Origin: Bacteroidota bacterium
Lineage (GTDB): Bacteria; Bacteroidota; Bacteroidia; Chitinophagales; Chitinophagaceae
Length of the DNA: 21,898 bases
Direction: 5' to 3'
NCBI GenBank assembly: GCA_023433265.1
Contig: JAEZDR010000021.1
Coordinates: 1-21,898, forward strand
The notes beneath the pieces were generated by a model. That model did no database searches. It was not told the origin of the DNA and saw only the letters and a program-made list of their open reading frames with translations. The position numbers and the translations under genes are program-made. Of this stretch, positions 15,859 through 21,898 are shown in pieces; position 1 is the stretch's first letter, and every line of letters begins with the position of its first letter.

Positions 15859-17310
15859 CTATTCCAGCCGCTCCGGCAATATGATTGTAAACGTCGCGCC
15901 ATTACCTGGAGAAGACGTCGCGGTAATTTCACCGCCATGGTTTTCAATGATTTTCTTACACAAGGCAAGTCCAATGCCGGTGCCCTGGTACTGGCTTGTT
16001 CCATGAAGGCGCTGAAATAGCAGGAACAGCTTTTCTATATGACGCTCTTCAAAACCAATCCCATTATCTGCCACGTCTATCTTCCAACACCGGCCGCCGG
16101 AGAGCAGTAACCTGCCACCACATGGAATCAGCGCTGCCTTGACGGTGATCTCGGGTGGCATACCCGGCTTCGAATACTTCAGGGCATTACTCAGCAGGTT
16201 AGTAAACAGCTGCTCCATTTGATAGGGGATAGCCATCACAACAGGTAACTGATCCACCACCACTTTCGCGTTTTTCTCCTCTATGGTATCGTCCACCATT
16301 TCTATTGCCTGCCGCAGTATGATATTAAGGTCTACTTCTTCAAACTGCTGACGGGTGCCCGCCTGCGCATAGAGCAATACATCTTCAATCAGCTTTTGCA
16401 TGCGCTGCGTTGCATTCTGCAGCATTGAAAAATATTGCCTGCCCCTTTCGCTTATTCTATCTCCTTCGCTTTCCTGTATACGCGACGAAAACGTGAGAAT
16501 CTTCCTCAACGGCTCCTTCAAATCATGGCTCGCAATAAAAGTGAAGGAGTTCAGTTCTTCATTCCGTTTTTCCAACTCTATGTTTTGTTCATAGAGTTGT
16601 TTGTTTATTTGCCGGATTTCCCGTGTACGGTCTTCCACTTTCCTTTCAAGGGCTGCCGAAGTAAACTCCGCAGCTTCCCGCCTTTTGTTTTCTTTCCGCA
16701 ACCTGGAAAACGATAGCAATAGCACCACAAAGGACAGTATGGTAAAAAAGAGTATTACCCGGAATGCCGACAACCGCGACCTGTTTTTTTCGTCCAGGCG
16801 CTCGTCCAGCAGTTTCAGGCCCAGAGCTGTAAAAGCTTCCACATGGGGCTTTAGCGAATCCATGATGTTTTGCCCTTCCCTTATGGATTGGTTAAGGGCA
16901 TGCCGGTCACGCTCTTCATAAAATTGCGCCTGTCCGTCTAAAACAGCCAGCCTTCTTTTAATGAGCCCTGCCATTTTTCCGAACGCCGCTTCCTGGTTGG
17001 GTTGCGCCCTGAACACAAGCTTGAGGGTATCCATATTCAACTGTAGCCGGTGGGCAGCTTCACCATAAGCATTCAGAAAGCGCTTGTCGCCCGTTAAGAG
17101 ATAACCTCTTTTCGAAGTTTCAGCATCCCTCAGGTCGCTTATCAAATGCGCCATCTTCAGTTTCACCATCAGCGTATTCGTAACGGAGGTGGTAGCCTCT
17201 GTTTGTCTTGAGAAAAGCTGGAACGAGAACCCGGCCATCACTGCAAGCAGGGCCACAGACACCAGGAAGGCGATATAGGATGGATTATATCTTTTGGAAA
17301 ATAGGTTCAT
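15859..17310 (-). CDS. CHASE3-domain sensor histidine kinase
   Basis: Membrane-bound histidine kinase of 483 aa. From the start at 17310 it has TM1 at 12-33, a periplasmic CHASE3 domain at about 35-178 (LISDLRDAETSKRGYLLTGD is typical), TM2 at 183-201, a coiled-coil linker to about 252, HisKA with SHDLKEPL (His262), N-box NLLSNALKYS, DNGIGF at 415-420 and GTGIGLAL. It autophosphorylates His262; no receiver domain or response regulator is adjacent. The frame continues upstream to an ATG at 17511 that overlaps the preceding kinase gene by ATGA, adding 67 Cys-rich residues unlike the family. I prefer 17310, but coupling through the overlap is possible. It is last in a four-gene operon. Confidence 0.92.
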   Translation of the reverse strand: MNLFSKRYNPSYIAFLVSVALLAVMAGFSFQLFSRQTEATTSVTNTLMVKLKMAHLISDLRDAETSKRGYLLTGDKRFLNAYGEAAHRLQLNMDTLKLVFRAQPNQEAAFGKMAGLIKRRLAVLDGQAQFYEERDRHALNQSIREGQNIMDSLKPHVEAFTALGLKLLDERLDEKNRSRLSAFRVILFFTILSFVVLLLSFSRLRKENKRREAAEFTSAALERKVEDRTREIRQINKQLYEQNIELEKRNEELNSFTFIASHDLKEPLRKILTFSSRIQESEGDRISERGRQYFSMLQNATQRMQKLIEDVLLYAQAGTRQQFEEVDLNIILRQAIEMVDDTIEEKNAKVVVDQLPVVMAIPYQMEQLFTNLLSNALKYSKPGMPPEITVKAALIPCGGRLLLSGGRCWKIDVADNGIGFEERHIEKLFLLFQRLHGTSQYQGTGIGLALCKKIIENHGGEITATSSPGNGATFTIILPERLE

Positions 17311-17507
17311 TAGCTGGCCTTGTGGCTTACGGTTAAATATGTGCAGGGGTAACATCAAGAATCCTACCAGTAAGCAAACAGCGGAACCAAAGCATTTCCA
17401 AGGCAAATAGCAGCTTTCCGCAGCATTTACTATCTCCTCCGGATGGCATATATAACAACAACTGCTCTTGTCTATACGCTCATCTTTTTTTAAACAGGGC
17501 ATCAGGG

Positions 17508-18266
17508 TCATCTGCCAGCGGCATAACTGCCAGGCTCCAGCTTAGCAAAAACAAGCGATACAGTAGTACCCGCTCCCGGCAAACTTGTCGTTTCTGCAGT
17601 TGCCTTTACCAGCAAGGCACGGTGTTTTATATTTTGCAAACCAATTCCATTTGTGCCTGGCTCACCCGGCCGGAAACCTTTGCCATTATCAGTAATTGAG
17701 ATCACCGGCTTATCTTCCTTCACCTTCATGTTTACGGTAATGGCGGAGGCATCGGCATGTTTAATAATGTTGTTTATCACTTCCTGCATAATGCGGAAAA
17801 TGATTACGGTATTGTTGGAATCGAAGTCCGGGAAGTTTTCATCCACCTCCAGTGAGCAACTGTATTTGCCCGTGCCTTGCAGAAACTGGAGATCAGATTT
17901 GATAGATGCTAATAATCCAACTTGTTGTATCCTCTCCGGGTTCAACGACTTGCTCAGGTTTCTTAAGTCCTGTATCGCTTTGTGCAGCAAATCGCTCGTT
18001 GTTTTTACTTTTTCTTTGTCCTGGGTTGCAATGGTATTCAGGTTGAGCGATACGAGGCTCAGCACCTGCCCGATGTTATCATGTATCTCCTCGCTGATGG
18101 ACCTGAGCGTTTGCTCTTGTATCTCCATCTTGCTTTTCACCAGCTCATGTTCAAATAAAAGTTGCCTGCGCCGGTACATTACAATAACAGAGATCAGCAG
18201 TGCCAGCAATGCGGTTACAAAGATTACACCGCCCACAACCATGATAATTATTTCACCACTCCCCAT
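17508..18266 (-). CDS. Single-TM HisKA_3 sensor histidine kinase
   Basis: The 252-aa kinase has one N-terminal membrane helix (residues 6-30), a short cytoplasmic linker, a HisKA_3 dimerisation domain with SEEIHDNIGQVLS (His62), and an HATPase domain with EVINNIIKHADA (N-box near 165), DNGKGF at 193-198 and GIGLQNIKHRA. It has no sensory domain of its own, so input probably comes from the seven-helix protein encoded just upstream; the two genes overlap by 19 bp. HisKA_3 kinases normally signal to LuxR/NarL-type response regulators; none is in this window. Its stop overlaps an ATG of the next frame by 4 bp. Confidence 0.93.
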   Translation of the reverse strand: MGSGEIIIMVVGGVIFVTALLALLISVIVMYRRRQLLFEHELVKSKMEIQEQTLRSISEEIHDNIGQVLSLVSLNLNTIATQDKEKVKTTSDLLHKAIQDLRNLSKSLNPERIQQVGLLASIKSDLQFLQGTGKYSCSLEVDENFPDFDSNNTVIIFRIMQEVINNIIKHADASAITVNMKVKEDKPVISITDNGKGFRPGEPGTNGIGLQNIKHRALLVKATAETTSLPGAGTTVSLVFAKLEPGSYAAGR

Positions 18267-18913
18267 GCCATTGGTTGTTTGCTGTTATTTCGATAGTTGA
18301 TGTAAGTTGTAATGCCCATTCCGATATACATAATTACATTCAGGAAATAGGCAAGTGTATTGATGATTTCACGGTTAATACCGTGCCCCCGCATATAATT
18401 ATAAAGCGCCAGGGTTATAAAGCCATACGAGCAATACAATATTATTAAAGCATTTAACCAAAAGGTTTCTTCAGCCAGTATGTTTACCCGGCTGGGCAAC
18501 ATCAGCATTTGCCGGAAGTAAGCGATGGCGATCAATATAATGACGCAGTAGTTTACAAGAATTACATTAGATGGAAAGGTCAACAATGGCTGCAAAACAA
18601 AAAGGTTGAACAGTGCAAAGGCAGGAATTACTACTGCCGCTATGGCAATCAGCCTGTGCATTAGCCTTCCTTGCAACAGGTGCCGGTACATCAGTGCATA
18701 GAGCAGCAGTTCGGCAATGTTGAAAAAATGATACACTGGATTACTATTCCGAATGGTTCTTCCCATCACCCTGGCAATAATTTCCGATACCAGTGTTACG
18801 CAAATAAGCACCACAAGTACTTTAAACGGTGGCTTGAGCTTTTTAAATACTATACTCCCTAACATAGAAATGCACAGGAGTAAGATGAGGTAAATGATGT
18901 CTGAAGTGGGCAT
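18248..18913 (-). CDS. Seven-transmembrane protein, putative sensor partner of the kinase
   Basis: The 221-aa inner-membrane protein has seven predicted helices at about 4-23, 29-50, 58-78, 87-107, 114-133, 150-173 and 183-205. Positive residues cluster in the loops after helices 1, 3 and 5 and at the C-terminus (YRNNSK), so the N-terminus is outside and the C-terminus is inside. I do not recognise a named family. Overlap with the kinase gene (19 bp) and the 14-bp gap after the lipoprotein gene suggest a signalling role, as a 7TM receptor module encoded separately from its kinase. A structural or transport role cannot be excluded. Confidence 0.8.
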   Translation of the reverse strand: MPTSDIIYLILLLCISMLGSIVFKKLKPPFKVLVVLICVTLVSEIIARVMGRTIRNSNPVYHFFNIAELLLYALMYRHLLQGRLMHRLIAIAAVVIPAFALFNLFVLQPLLTFPSNVILVNYCVIILIAIAYFRQMLMLPSRVNILAEETFWLNALIILYCSYGFITLALYNYMRGHGINREIINTLAYFLNVIMYIGMGITTYINYRNNSKQPMAWGVVK

Positions 18914-18927
18914 GCGGTAAGAATCTA

Positions 18928-19473
18928 TTATTGCTCGTAATTAATATTGGTGGGGCAAAACTCCGGGCAGGGGTTTACATGCTGGAAGTATAGATCATCT
19001 ATATCGTGTTCAAACTCTTTGGCATCTCGTTTAGTTGCAACAAGCACCAATGTATAGCGGCCAGCCACGCTGCCATGCCGGGGGTCTTTAGCAAAATAAA
19101 TGCGCACACCATCGGCCTCTTTTTGCTTGAGCAAACTGTCTAAAACGCCCTTTCTTATTACAAAACCATGTAGTGGGTCTCCGCTTGCTGTTCTTAGAGG
19201 AGCTGATGACGCATCGTTCTCAATACGATAGTTTTTAATGTACACTTTTGCGGTATCCTTATGGATTACTTCGCCGCTCAATATCCCTTTCTCTTTGTTA
19301 GGCAAGTGGCTGCCGAAATAGATCATGGGGCGGGTAGTATCAGCCGTTCCATCAGCCACTGCTTTAGCATTTGTAGTATCCTCAGCGGCTGCGTTGTTAT
19401 TGTCGCCCCCGCCACAGGAGAAGAGAAACAGGGATGTTGCCATCAATAGCAGAAAGTTGGTTTTCTTTTTCAT
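18928..19473 (-). CDS. Lipoprotein of unknown function
   Basis: The 181-aa product starts at the ATG at 19473 (MKKKTNFLLL). A lysine-rich n-region and a hydrophobic helix end in LFLFSC, with lipid-modified Cys20 followed by GGGDNNN. A longer frame to 19629 exists but would bury the signal peptide. After a low-complexity Ala/Asp/Thr linker (to about residue 48) the mature domain mixes alpha and beta segments and ends with NPCPEFCPTN; its two cysteines could form a disulfide. No known domain is recognised. It is the first gene of the operon with the seven-helix protein and two kinases, so it may be a periplasmic or outer-membrane input component. Confidence 0.82.
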   Translation of the reverse strand: MKKKTNFLLLMATSLFLFSCGGGDNNNAAAEDTTNAKAVADGTADTTRPMIYFGSHLPNKEKGILSGEVIHKDTAKVYIKNYRIENDASSAPLRTASGDPLHGFVIRKGVLDSLLKQKEADGVRIYFAKDPRHGSVAGRYTLVLVATKRDAKEFEHDIDDLYFQHVNPCPEFCPTNINYEQ

Positions 19474-19561
19474 TGAGTTTGGTTTTAGTTTGGTACAATA
19501 TACAAAATCAATAAAAACTCTCCAACAGGTTATTGGCGCAGGCTTTTTCGTAAAGCAGGAT

Positions 19562-19608
19562 AAAAAGAATACCGGCCTGCTTTGGCTGTTAAGCTTTGCA
19601 CAGGCCGG
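19562..19608 (-). terminator. Terminator hairpin after the 70-aa gene
   Basis: CCGGCCTG at 19572-19579 is perfectly complementary to CAGGCCGG at 19601-19608. Read on the minus strand the hairpin is followed by TATTCTTTTTA. The loop contains TTAACAGCC on the minus strand, shared with the terminator at 19911-19964. Confidence 0.8.
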
Positions 19609-19621
19609 CATCCCTATCTTG

Positions 19622-19658
19622 TCTAACATCTAATATCTAATAGCTAACATCTACTATC
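19622..19658. repeat. Heptanucleotide repeats downstream of the 70-aa gene
   Basis: Five 7-bp units run from 19624: TAACATC, TAATATC, TAATAGC, TAACATC and TACTATC. They lie between the stop codon of the 70-aa gene and its terminator, so they would be transcribed as (TNNTAGA)n in the 3' untranslated region. Confidence 0.7.
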
Positions 19659-19676
19659 TCACAACATTTCAACCCA

Positions 19677-19889
19677 TTACTCCCTATCCTCCGTTACTGT
19701 GGCCTGGCCGATGGCCGAGGCAATGCTGCCTGCTACTACCAGGTAGCCACCAATCTTAATAATGAGGGCAGGCAATACCACCGGCGACCCTAAGATGCTT
19801 GCGCCCACGGCTGCCACTATCAAACCAATGTTGCGAATGGTTTGGAAGAACTTCGGGGTGGGACTATTTACTCTTTCTTTTATACTCAT
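19677..19889 (-). CDS. Small membrane protein, 70 aa, unknown function
   Basis: Starting at the ATG at 19889 (MSIKERVNSPTPKFF) the protein has a basic amphipathic N-terminus and two closely spaced hydrophobic stretches (about residues 20-40 and 42-62, Ala/Gly/Val/Ile-rich), then an acidic tail TEDRE. Size and topology resemble phage holins or small toxin-like membrane proteins, but I have no motif that proves this. An upstream in-frame ATG at 19976 would make the frame read through the terminator hairpin of the preceding gene, so it is rejected. It lies downstream of the 252-aa gene, separated by that terminator, and ends in a similar 3' module. From memory, close relatives occur beside the 252-aa family in other Bacteroidota. 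Confidence 0.72.
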   Translation of the reverse strand: MSIKERVNSPTPKFFQTIRNIGLIVAAVGASILGSPVVLPALIIKIGGYLVVAGSIASAIGQATVTEDRE

Positions 19890-19910
19890 CGTTTTTGTTT
19901 TTGTTGTTTT

Positions 19911-19964
19911 AAAAAAGGAGTACCGGCATGCTACGGCTGTTAACCTTTTTATTGAGCACGCCGG
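19911..19964 (-). terminator. Terminator hairpin after the 252-aa gene
   Basis: GCCGGCGTGC-type arm (19956-19964) pairs with the arm at 19923-19931. In minus-strand RNA the only non-Watson-Crick pair is a G-U wobble, whereas plus-strand RNA would have an A-C mismatch, which supports minus-strand function. The tail is CTCCTTTTTT. Confidence 0.8.
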
Positions 19965-19981
19965 CACTCTTATCATCCCTG

Positions 19982-20016
19982 TCTATTGTCCATCATCTGC
20001 CATCTATCATCTCCCT
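19982..20016. repeat. Heptanucleotide repeats downstream of the 252-aa gene
   Basis: Five 7-bp units run from 19982: TCTATTG, TCCATCA, TCTGCCA, TCTATCA and TCTCCCT. The last touches the stop codon of the 252-aa gene. Position and unit length mirror the repeat at 19622-19658. Confidence 0.6.
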
Positions 20017-20773
20017 ACACTACATCCACCTTAACCAGCTTCACCGCGTCAAACCTTCCTCCGCCGGTTGCATAATCAACGCCATTAATGTGCTCGTAAA
20101 ATGCAATACCCAGCGAAACCAATACCGGCTGTGTTGTACCAACAGGTATCGTTGTGTCCAGGCTAATCGCCGCAGTAGGATCATCATCCAGTGGCAACAT
20201 AGCCGTCCACGCACTCTTTGAAATGCTTGTCCCATTCAGGAAATCTACAACGGCAGTTCCGGCCCTTAGTTGAAAATGAGTGGCGCCTTCCGGCACTTCA
20301 AGTTTCAGGTTAGGTACAAAAGGAGCTATTGTCACTTTTACAGTTCCTGCCGCGCGATCAATGTCAGTTTCGTACTCCGTGTAAAGCAGGTTTTCTATAC
20401 TCGCTTCACTGCCGAAATTGAACCCTTCTATCAGTTTCAGGTTTCCGTCCACCACATTCCGTTGTCCAAACGCACTTGTACCATCTGCCTTCACCGCTTT
20501 CATCAATTCGGTTTGCATTTTCGACGATACCCTGTACTTCCTCGTGGTCCTCAAAACATCCTTCATTGCCGTTCTTATCAGCGTCCCTGCTTTACCGGCT
20601 TTGCCAAACTCTGCTGCGTGCAAAAGCACCTTCACAAACCTTGGATCATTACGCATCACTTCACCGTTCATATTTGTTCGCTGCCGCACTATAAAACCAT
20701 CCTTGGTCTCAGCAAACGTCATATCGCCAAAACTTCCACTCTTTATCCTAATCGGACCTTTTTGAATACCCAT
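20015..20773 (-). CDS. Conserved Bacteroidota protein of unknown function, 252 aa
   Basis: A soluble 252-aa protein with no cysteine, signal peptide or membrane helix. The N-terminus (GIQKGPIRIKSGSFGDMTF, then DGFIVRQRT) is a short beta region. Residues about 40-100 are basic and helical (NDPRFVKVLLHAAEFGKAGKAG, LIRTAMKDVLRTTRKYRVSS). From about 115 onward the chain is beta-rich (VKVTIAPFVPNLKLEVPEGATHF, LVSLGIAFYEHINGV). I recognise the opening pattern and the AEFGKAGKAG block as a recurrent, uncharacterised Bacteroidota family, but know no function. It has its own promoter region with an unusual three-site repeat (20865-20917) and its own terminator. A phage-like structural or surface role is a guess only. 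Confidence 0.8.
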   Translation of the reverse strand: MGIQKGPIRIKSGSFGDMTFAETKDGFIVRQRTNMNGEVMRNDPRFVKVLLHAAEFGKAGKAGTLIRTAMKDVLRTTRKYRVSSKMQTELMKAVKADGTSAFGQRNVVDGNLKLIEGFNFGSEASIENLLYTEYETDIDRAAGTVKVTIAPFVPNLKLEVPEGATHFQLRAGTAVVDFLNGTSISKSAWTAMLPLDDDPTAAISLDTTIPVGTTQPVLVSLGIAFYEHINGVDYATGGGRFDAVKLVKVDVV

Positions 20774-20864
20774 ACTTTTATTTTTTTCGGTTATTAATTG
20801 TTACAACATGCTACTGCCATTCTGCAACAGCAATAAGGTTCAACCGAAATATTCATATTTGTAT

Positions 20865-20917
20865 TTTGCAATGTCTCTCGTAGAGGACATTGCAAACCAT
20901 ACCGGGGACATTGCAAA
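20865..20917 (-). promoter_or_regulatory. Three 11-bp operator-like sites with 21-bp spacing
   Basis: TTTGCAATGTC at 20865-20875 is the inverted copy of GACATTGCAAA at 20886-20896, which is repeated directly at 20907-20917. Start-to-start spacing is exactly 21 bp both times, about two helical turns. The TTG of the candidate -33 box of the 252-aa gene lies inside the first site. The copies at 20885-20900 and 20906-20921 agree over 16 bases. Likely a regulator-binding region, though the first two sites could also form an RNA hairpin. Confidence 0.6.
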
Positions 20918-20950
20918 CCATTTTCGCCCACGCACACCTTCTCCATCACC

Positions 20951-20973
20951 CCCAAAAAAAGGAGCTTTTTGGG
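20951..20973 (-). terminator. A/T-rich hairpin, possible terminator of the 184-aa gene
   Basis: CCCAAAAA at 20951-20958 pairs with TTTTTGGG at 20966-20973 around a 7-nt loop. It lies about 100 bp beyond the stop of the 184-aa gene. On the minus strand it includes a seven-base T-run followed by GGGGG, not the usual open U-tail, so terminator function is uncertain. Confidence 0.4.
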
Positions 20974-20978
20974 TAGCA

Positions 20979-21033
20979 AGTCCGAGGCTAGTCCGAAGCA
21001 AGTCCGAGGTTAGAGTGAGGATAGAGCGTCTCA
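20979..21033. repeat. 11-bp tandem repeat array, third locus
   Basis: AGTCCGA recurs at 20979, 20990 and 21001, exactly 11 bp apart, in units AGTCCGAGGCT, AGTCCGAAGCA and AGTCCGAGGTT. Two decayed units follow in register: AGAGTGAGGAT at 21012 and AGAGCGTCTCA at 21023. Sequence differs from the other two 11-bp arrays. Confidence 0.75.
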
Positions 21034-21073
21034 CGCCTGTTCCATCCAATACGCATAGTCCCGGGTCGGCACA

Positions 21074-21628
21074 TTAAAAACAGGAATTAGCTACGGCGCT
21101 TAAAAACAAATTCAGCAAACCCTGGCAGTCATGCTCTATAAACCAACTCCGCCAGTAATGAAAGTTTCTCGCAGTCGGTTCCTCCATCATCTCCAACACA
21201 GCCTCACCAAATGCCTTGTATTCCAACCGGTGAAGTGGGTAGCTCTTCCGCTTTTGCACAAGCCTTTCATACCATTCCTCCGTACCATAAAATCCTTTGC
21301 TGTTACTCGCGCTAAACCACTCCGATGGCGCAGGCAGGTAGCACCCTGGATTCATCAGCAGGTAATTTTTTGCCATCAGCACCCGCTGCACAATCTCGCT
21401 GTACATCTTATCTGCATCATCGCTGTTGATGAGTAAACCCGCCAGCAATGCTTTAGTCTCCTCTTTCTCTGCGCCACTTAACTCTGCTCCGTTCCAAAGC
21501 ACTGTATAAGCCGCGCAGTACGCTGCATCCCGCAGCAGCTTTATCTTTAAATCAAGGTCTGCATATCCCTTTATCAGTCGCATCGTTGTGGCTTCATTTT
21601 CTCTTCTGCTGTCTCTTATCGCTGTCAT
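21074..21628 (-). CDS. Hypothetical helical protein, 184 aa
   Basis: I do not recognise this protein. It is predicted largely alpha-helical, with no signal peptide or membrane segment. Aromatic clusters near the C-terminal half (EWFSASNSKGFYGTEEWYERL, NFHYWRSWFIEHDC) suggest a compact fold. The start at 21628 (MTAIRDS) follows the stop of the 84-aa gene by one base (TAATATG), showing translational coupling; an in-frame Met16-17 region (MRLIKGY) is an alternative. The tight pairing suggests both products act together. Gene order places it upstream of the 252-aa and 70-aa genes on the same strand, but a 300-bp region with its own regulatory sites intervenes. Confidence 0.72.
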   Translation of the reverse strand: MTAIRDSRRENEATTMRLIKGYADLDLKIKLLRDAAYCAAYTVLWNGAELSGAEKEETKALLAGLLINSDDADKMYSEIVQRVLMAKNYLLMNPGCYLPAPSEWFSASNSKGFYGTEEWYERLVQKRKSYPLHRLEYKAFGEAVLEMMEEPTARNFHYWRSWFIEHDCQGLLNLFLSAVANSCF

Positions 21629-21629
21629 A

Positions 21630-21884
21630 TTAAACTGTTTTTTTAATTAAAATTTTTGTGTCCTCTCTCATCCTTTTTACTAGCAGGCCATCTTCATCTT
21701 CAGCAAACCAGGTTTGCGTCATCCTCATGGCATCCCTTCCTGTAACACCATAGTATTTCAAAATGCTGTTAGGCGATAGCCGCTCTGCCATTGCCGACGT
21801 CTCATGTCCGCTTACCACATCTTCCAGGTTGTCATCAAAAGCCAATTCAGTTATACGCAACTTCACAGGCACCTTGCGCTTCAT
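21630..21884 (-). CDS. Hypothetical small protein, 84 aa
   Basis: An 84-aa soluble, charged protein that I do not recognise. It begins MKRKVPVKLRITEL, has a central SPNSILKYYGVTGRDAMRMTQTWF segment that could be a small helix-turn-helix-like or adaptor fold, and ends in a basic tail. The ATG at 21884 is 14 bp from the window edge, so upstream genes of the same operon may lie outside. Its stop is one base before the start of the 184-aa gene. No function is claimed. Confidence 0.65.
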   Translation of the reverse strand: MKRKVPVKLRITELAFDDNLEDVVSGHETSAMAERLSPNSILKYYGVTGRDAMRMTQTWFAEDEDGLLVKRMREDTKILIKKTV

Positions 21885-21898
21885 GCAATCCTTAAAAT

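Larger units (their letters stand above)
20774..21073. other. Promoter and repeat region upstream of the 252-aa gene
   Basis: This 300-bp gap lies between two minus-strand genes. From the 184-aa stop it holds the 11-bp array, a CCCAAAAA/TTTTTGGG hairpin at 20951-20973, the three-site element at 20865-20917, a candidate promoter (TTG at 20871-20869, TATTTCGG at 20851-20844, 17-nt spacing) and a leader of about 70 nt. No gene is seen. Confidence 0.6.

Noticed and set aside
19474..19629. Extended N-terminus of the lipoprotein
   Set aside because: The extension would bury a clear lipoprotein signal peptide and overlaps the upstream terminator hairpin.
19622..20016. att sites or insertion-sequence ends flanking the 70-aa gene
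   Set aside because: The two similar segments are same-orientation terminator modules with T-tails; no integrase, transposase or target duplication is seen.

Overview
The window looks like chromosomal DNA of a Bacteroidota member, most likely in or near the Chitinophagaceae. I infer this from the large outer-membrane beta-barrel receptor with a carboxypeptidase-like N-domain, the Cys-Gly-Gly-Gly lipoprotein, the near absence of Shine-Dalgarno sequences, and several small families that I associate with this phylum. I see no rRNA, tRNA, insertion sequence or CRISPR array.

Left part (1-5051): a RhlE-type DEAD-box helicase with a clear terminator, a small TPR-like protein, a GNAT acetyltransferase, a pyridoxamine-phosphate-oxidase-like flavin/stress protein, an arginyl-tRNA-protein-transferase-like protein, and a HAD phosphatase. 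The HAD and transferase genes lie in tandem. Centre (5229-11150): an outer-membrane beta-barrel receptor converges on a SERCA/PMR1-like Ca2+ P-type ATPase, followed by a small zinc-ribbon protein.

Metabolic operon (14833 to 11176, minus strand): etfB, etfA and a long acyl-CoA dehydrogenase, with gaps of about 25 bp. Both ETF subunits carry the motifs of the electron-bifurcating ETF class, and EtfA has Phe where the flavin-tuning Arg is expected. Upstream is a 143-bp intergenic array of 11-bp units, then a VOC-family gene.

Signalling operon (19473 to 15859, minus strand): a lipoprotein, a seven-helix membrane protein, a single-TM HisKA_3 histidine kinase and a CHASE3 histidine kinase. The genes are tightly packed or overlapping, and there is no response regulator in the window.

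Right edge (21884 to 19677, minus strand): four small genes of unknown function. Two form a tight pair. The other two, a 252-aa soluble protein and a 70-aa membrane protein, are each followed by the same 3' module: heptanucleotide repeats, then a hairpin with a shared loop, then a U-tract. The 252-aa gene is preceded by three copies of an 11-bp site spaced exactly 21 bp apart. This cluster is my best candidate for an undescribed system. A recurring theme is intergenic arrays with an 11-bp period (1-46, 15003-15145, 20979-21033) that share unit length but not sequence.
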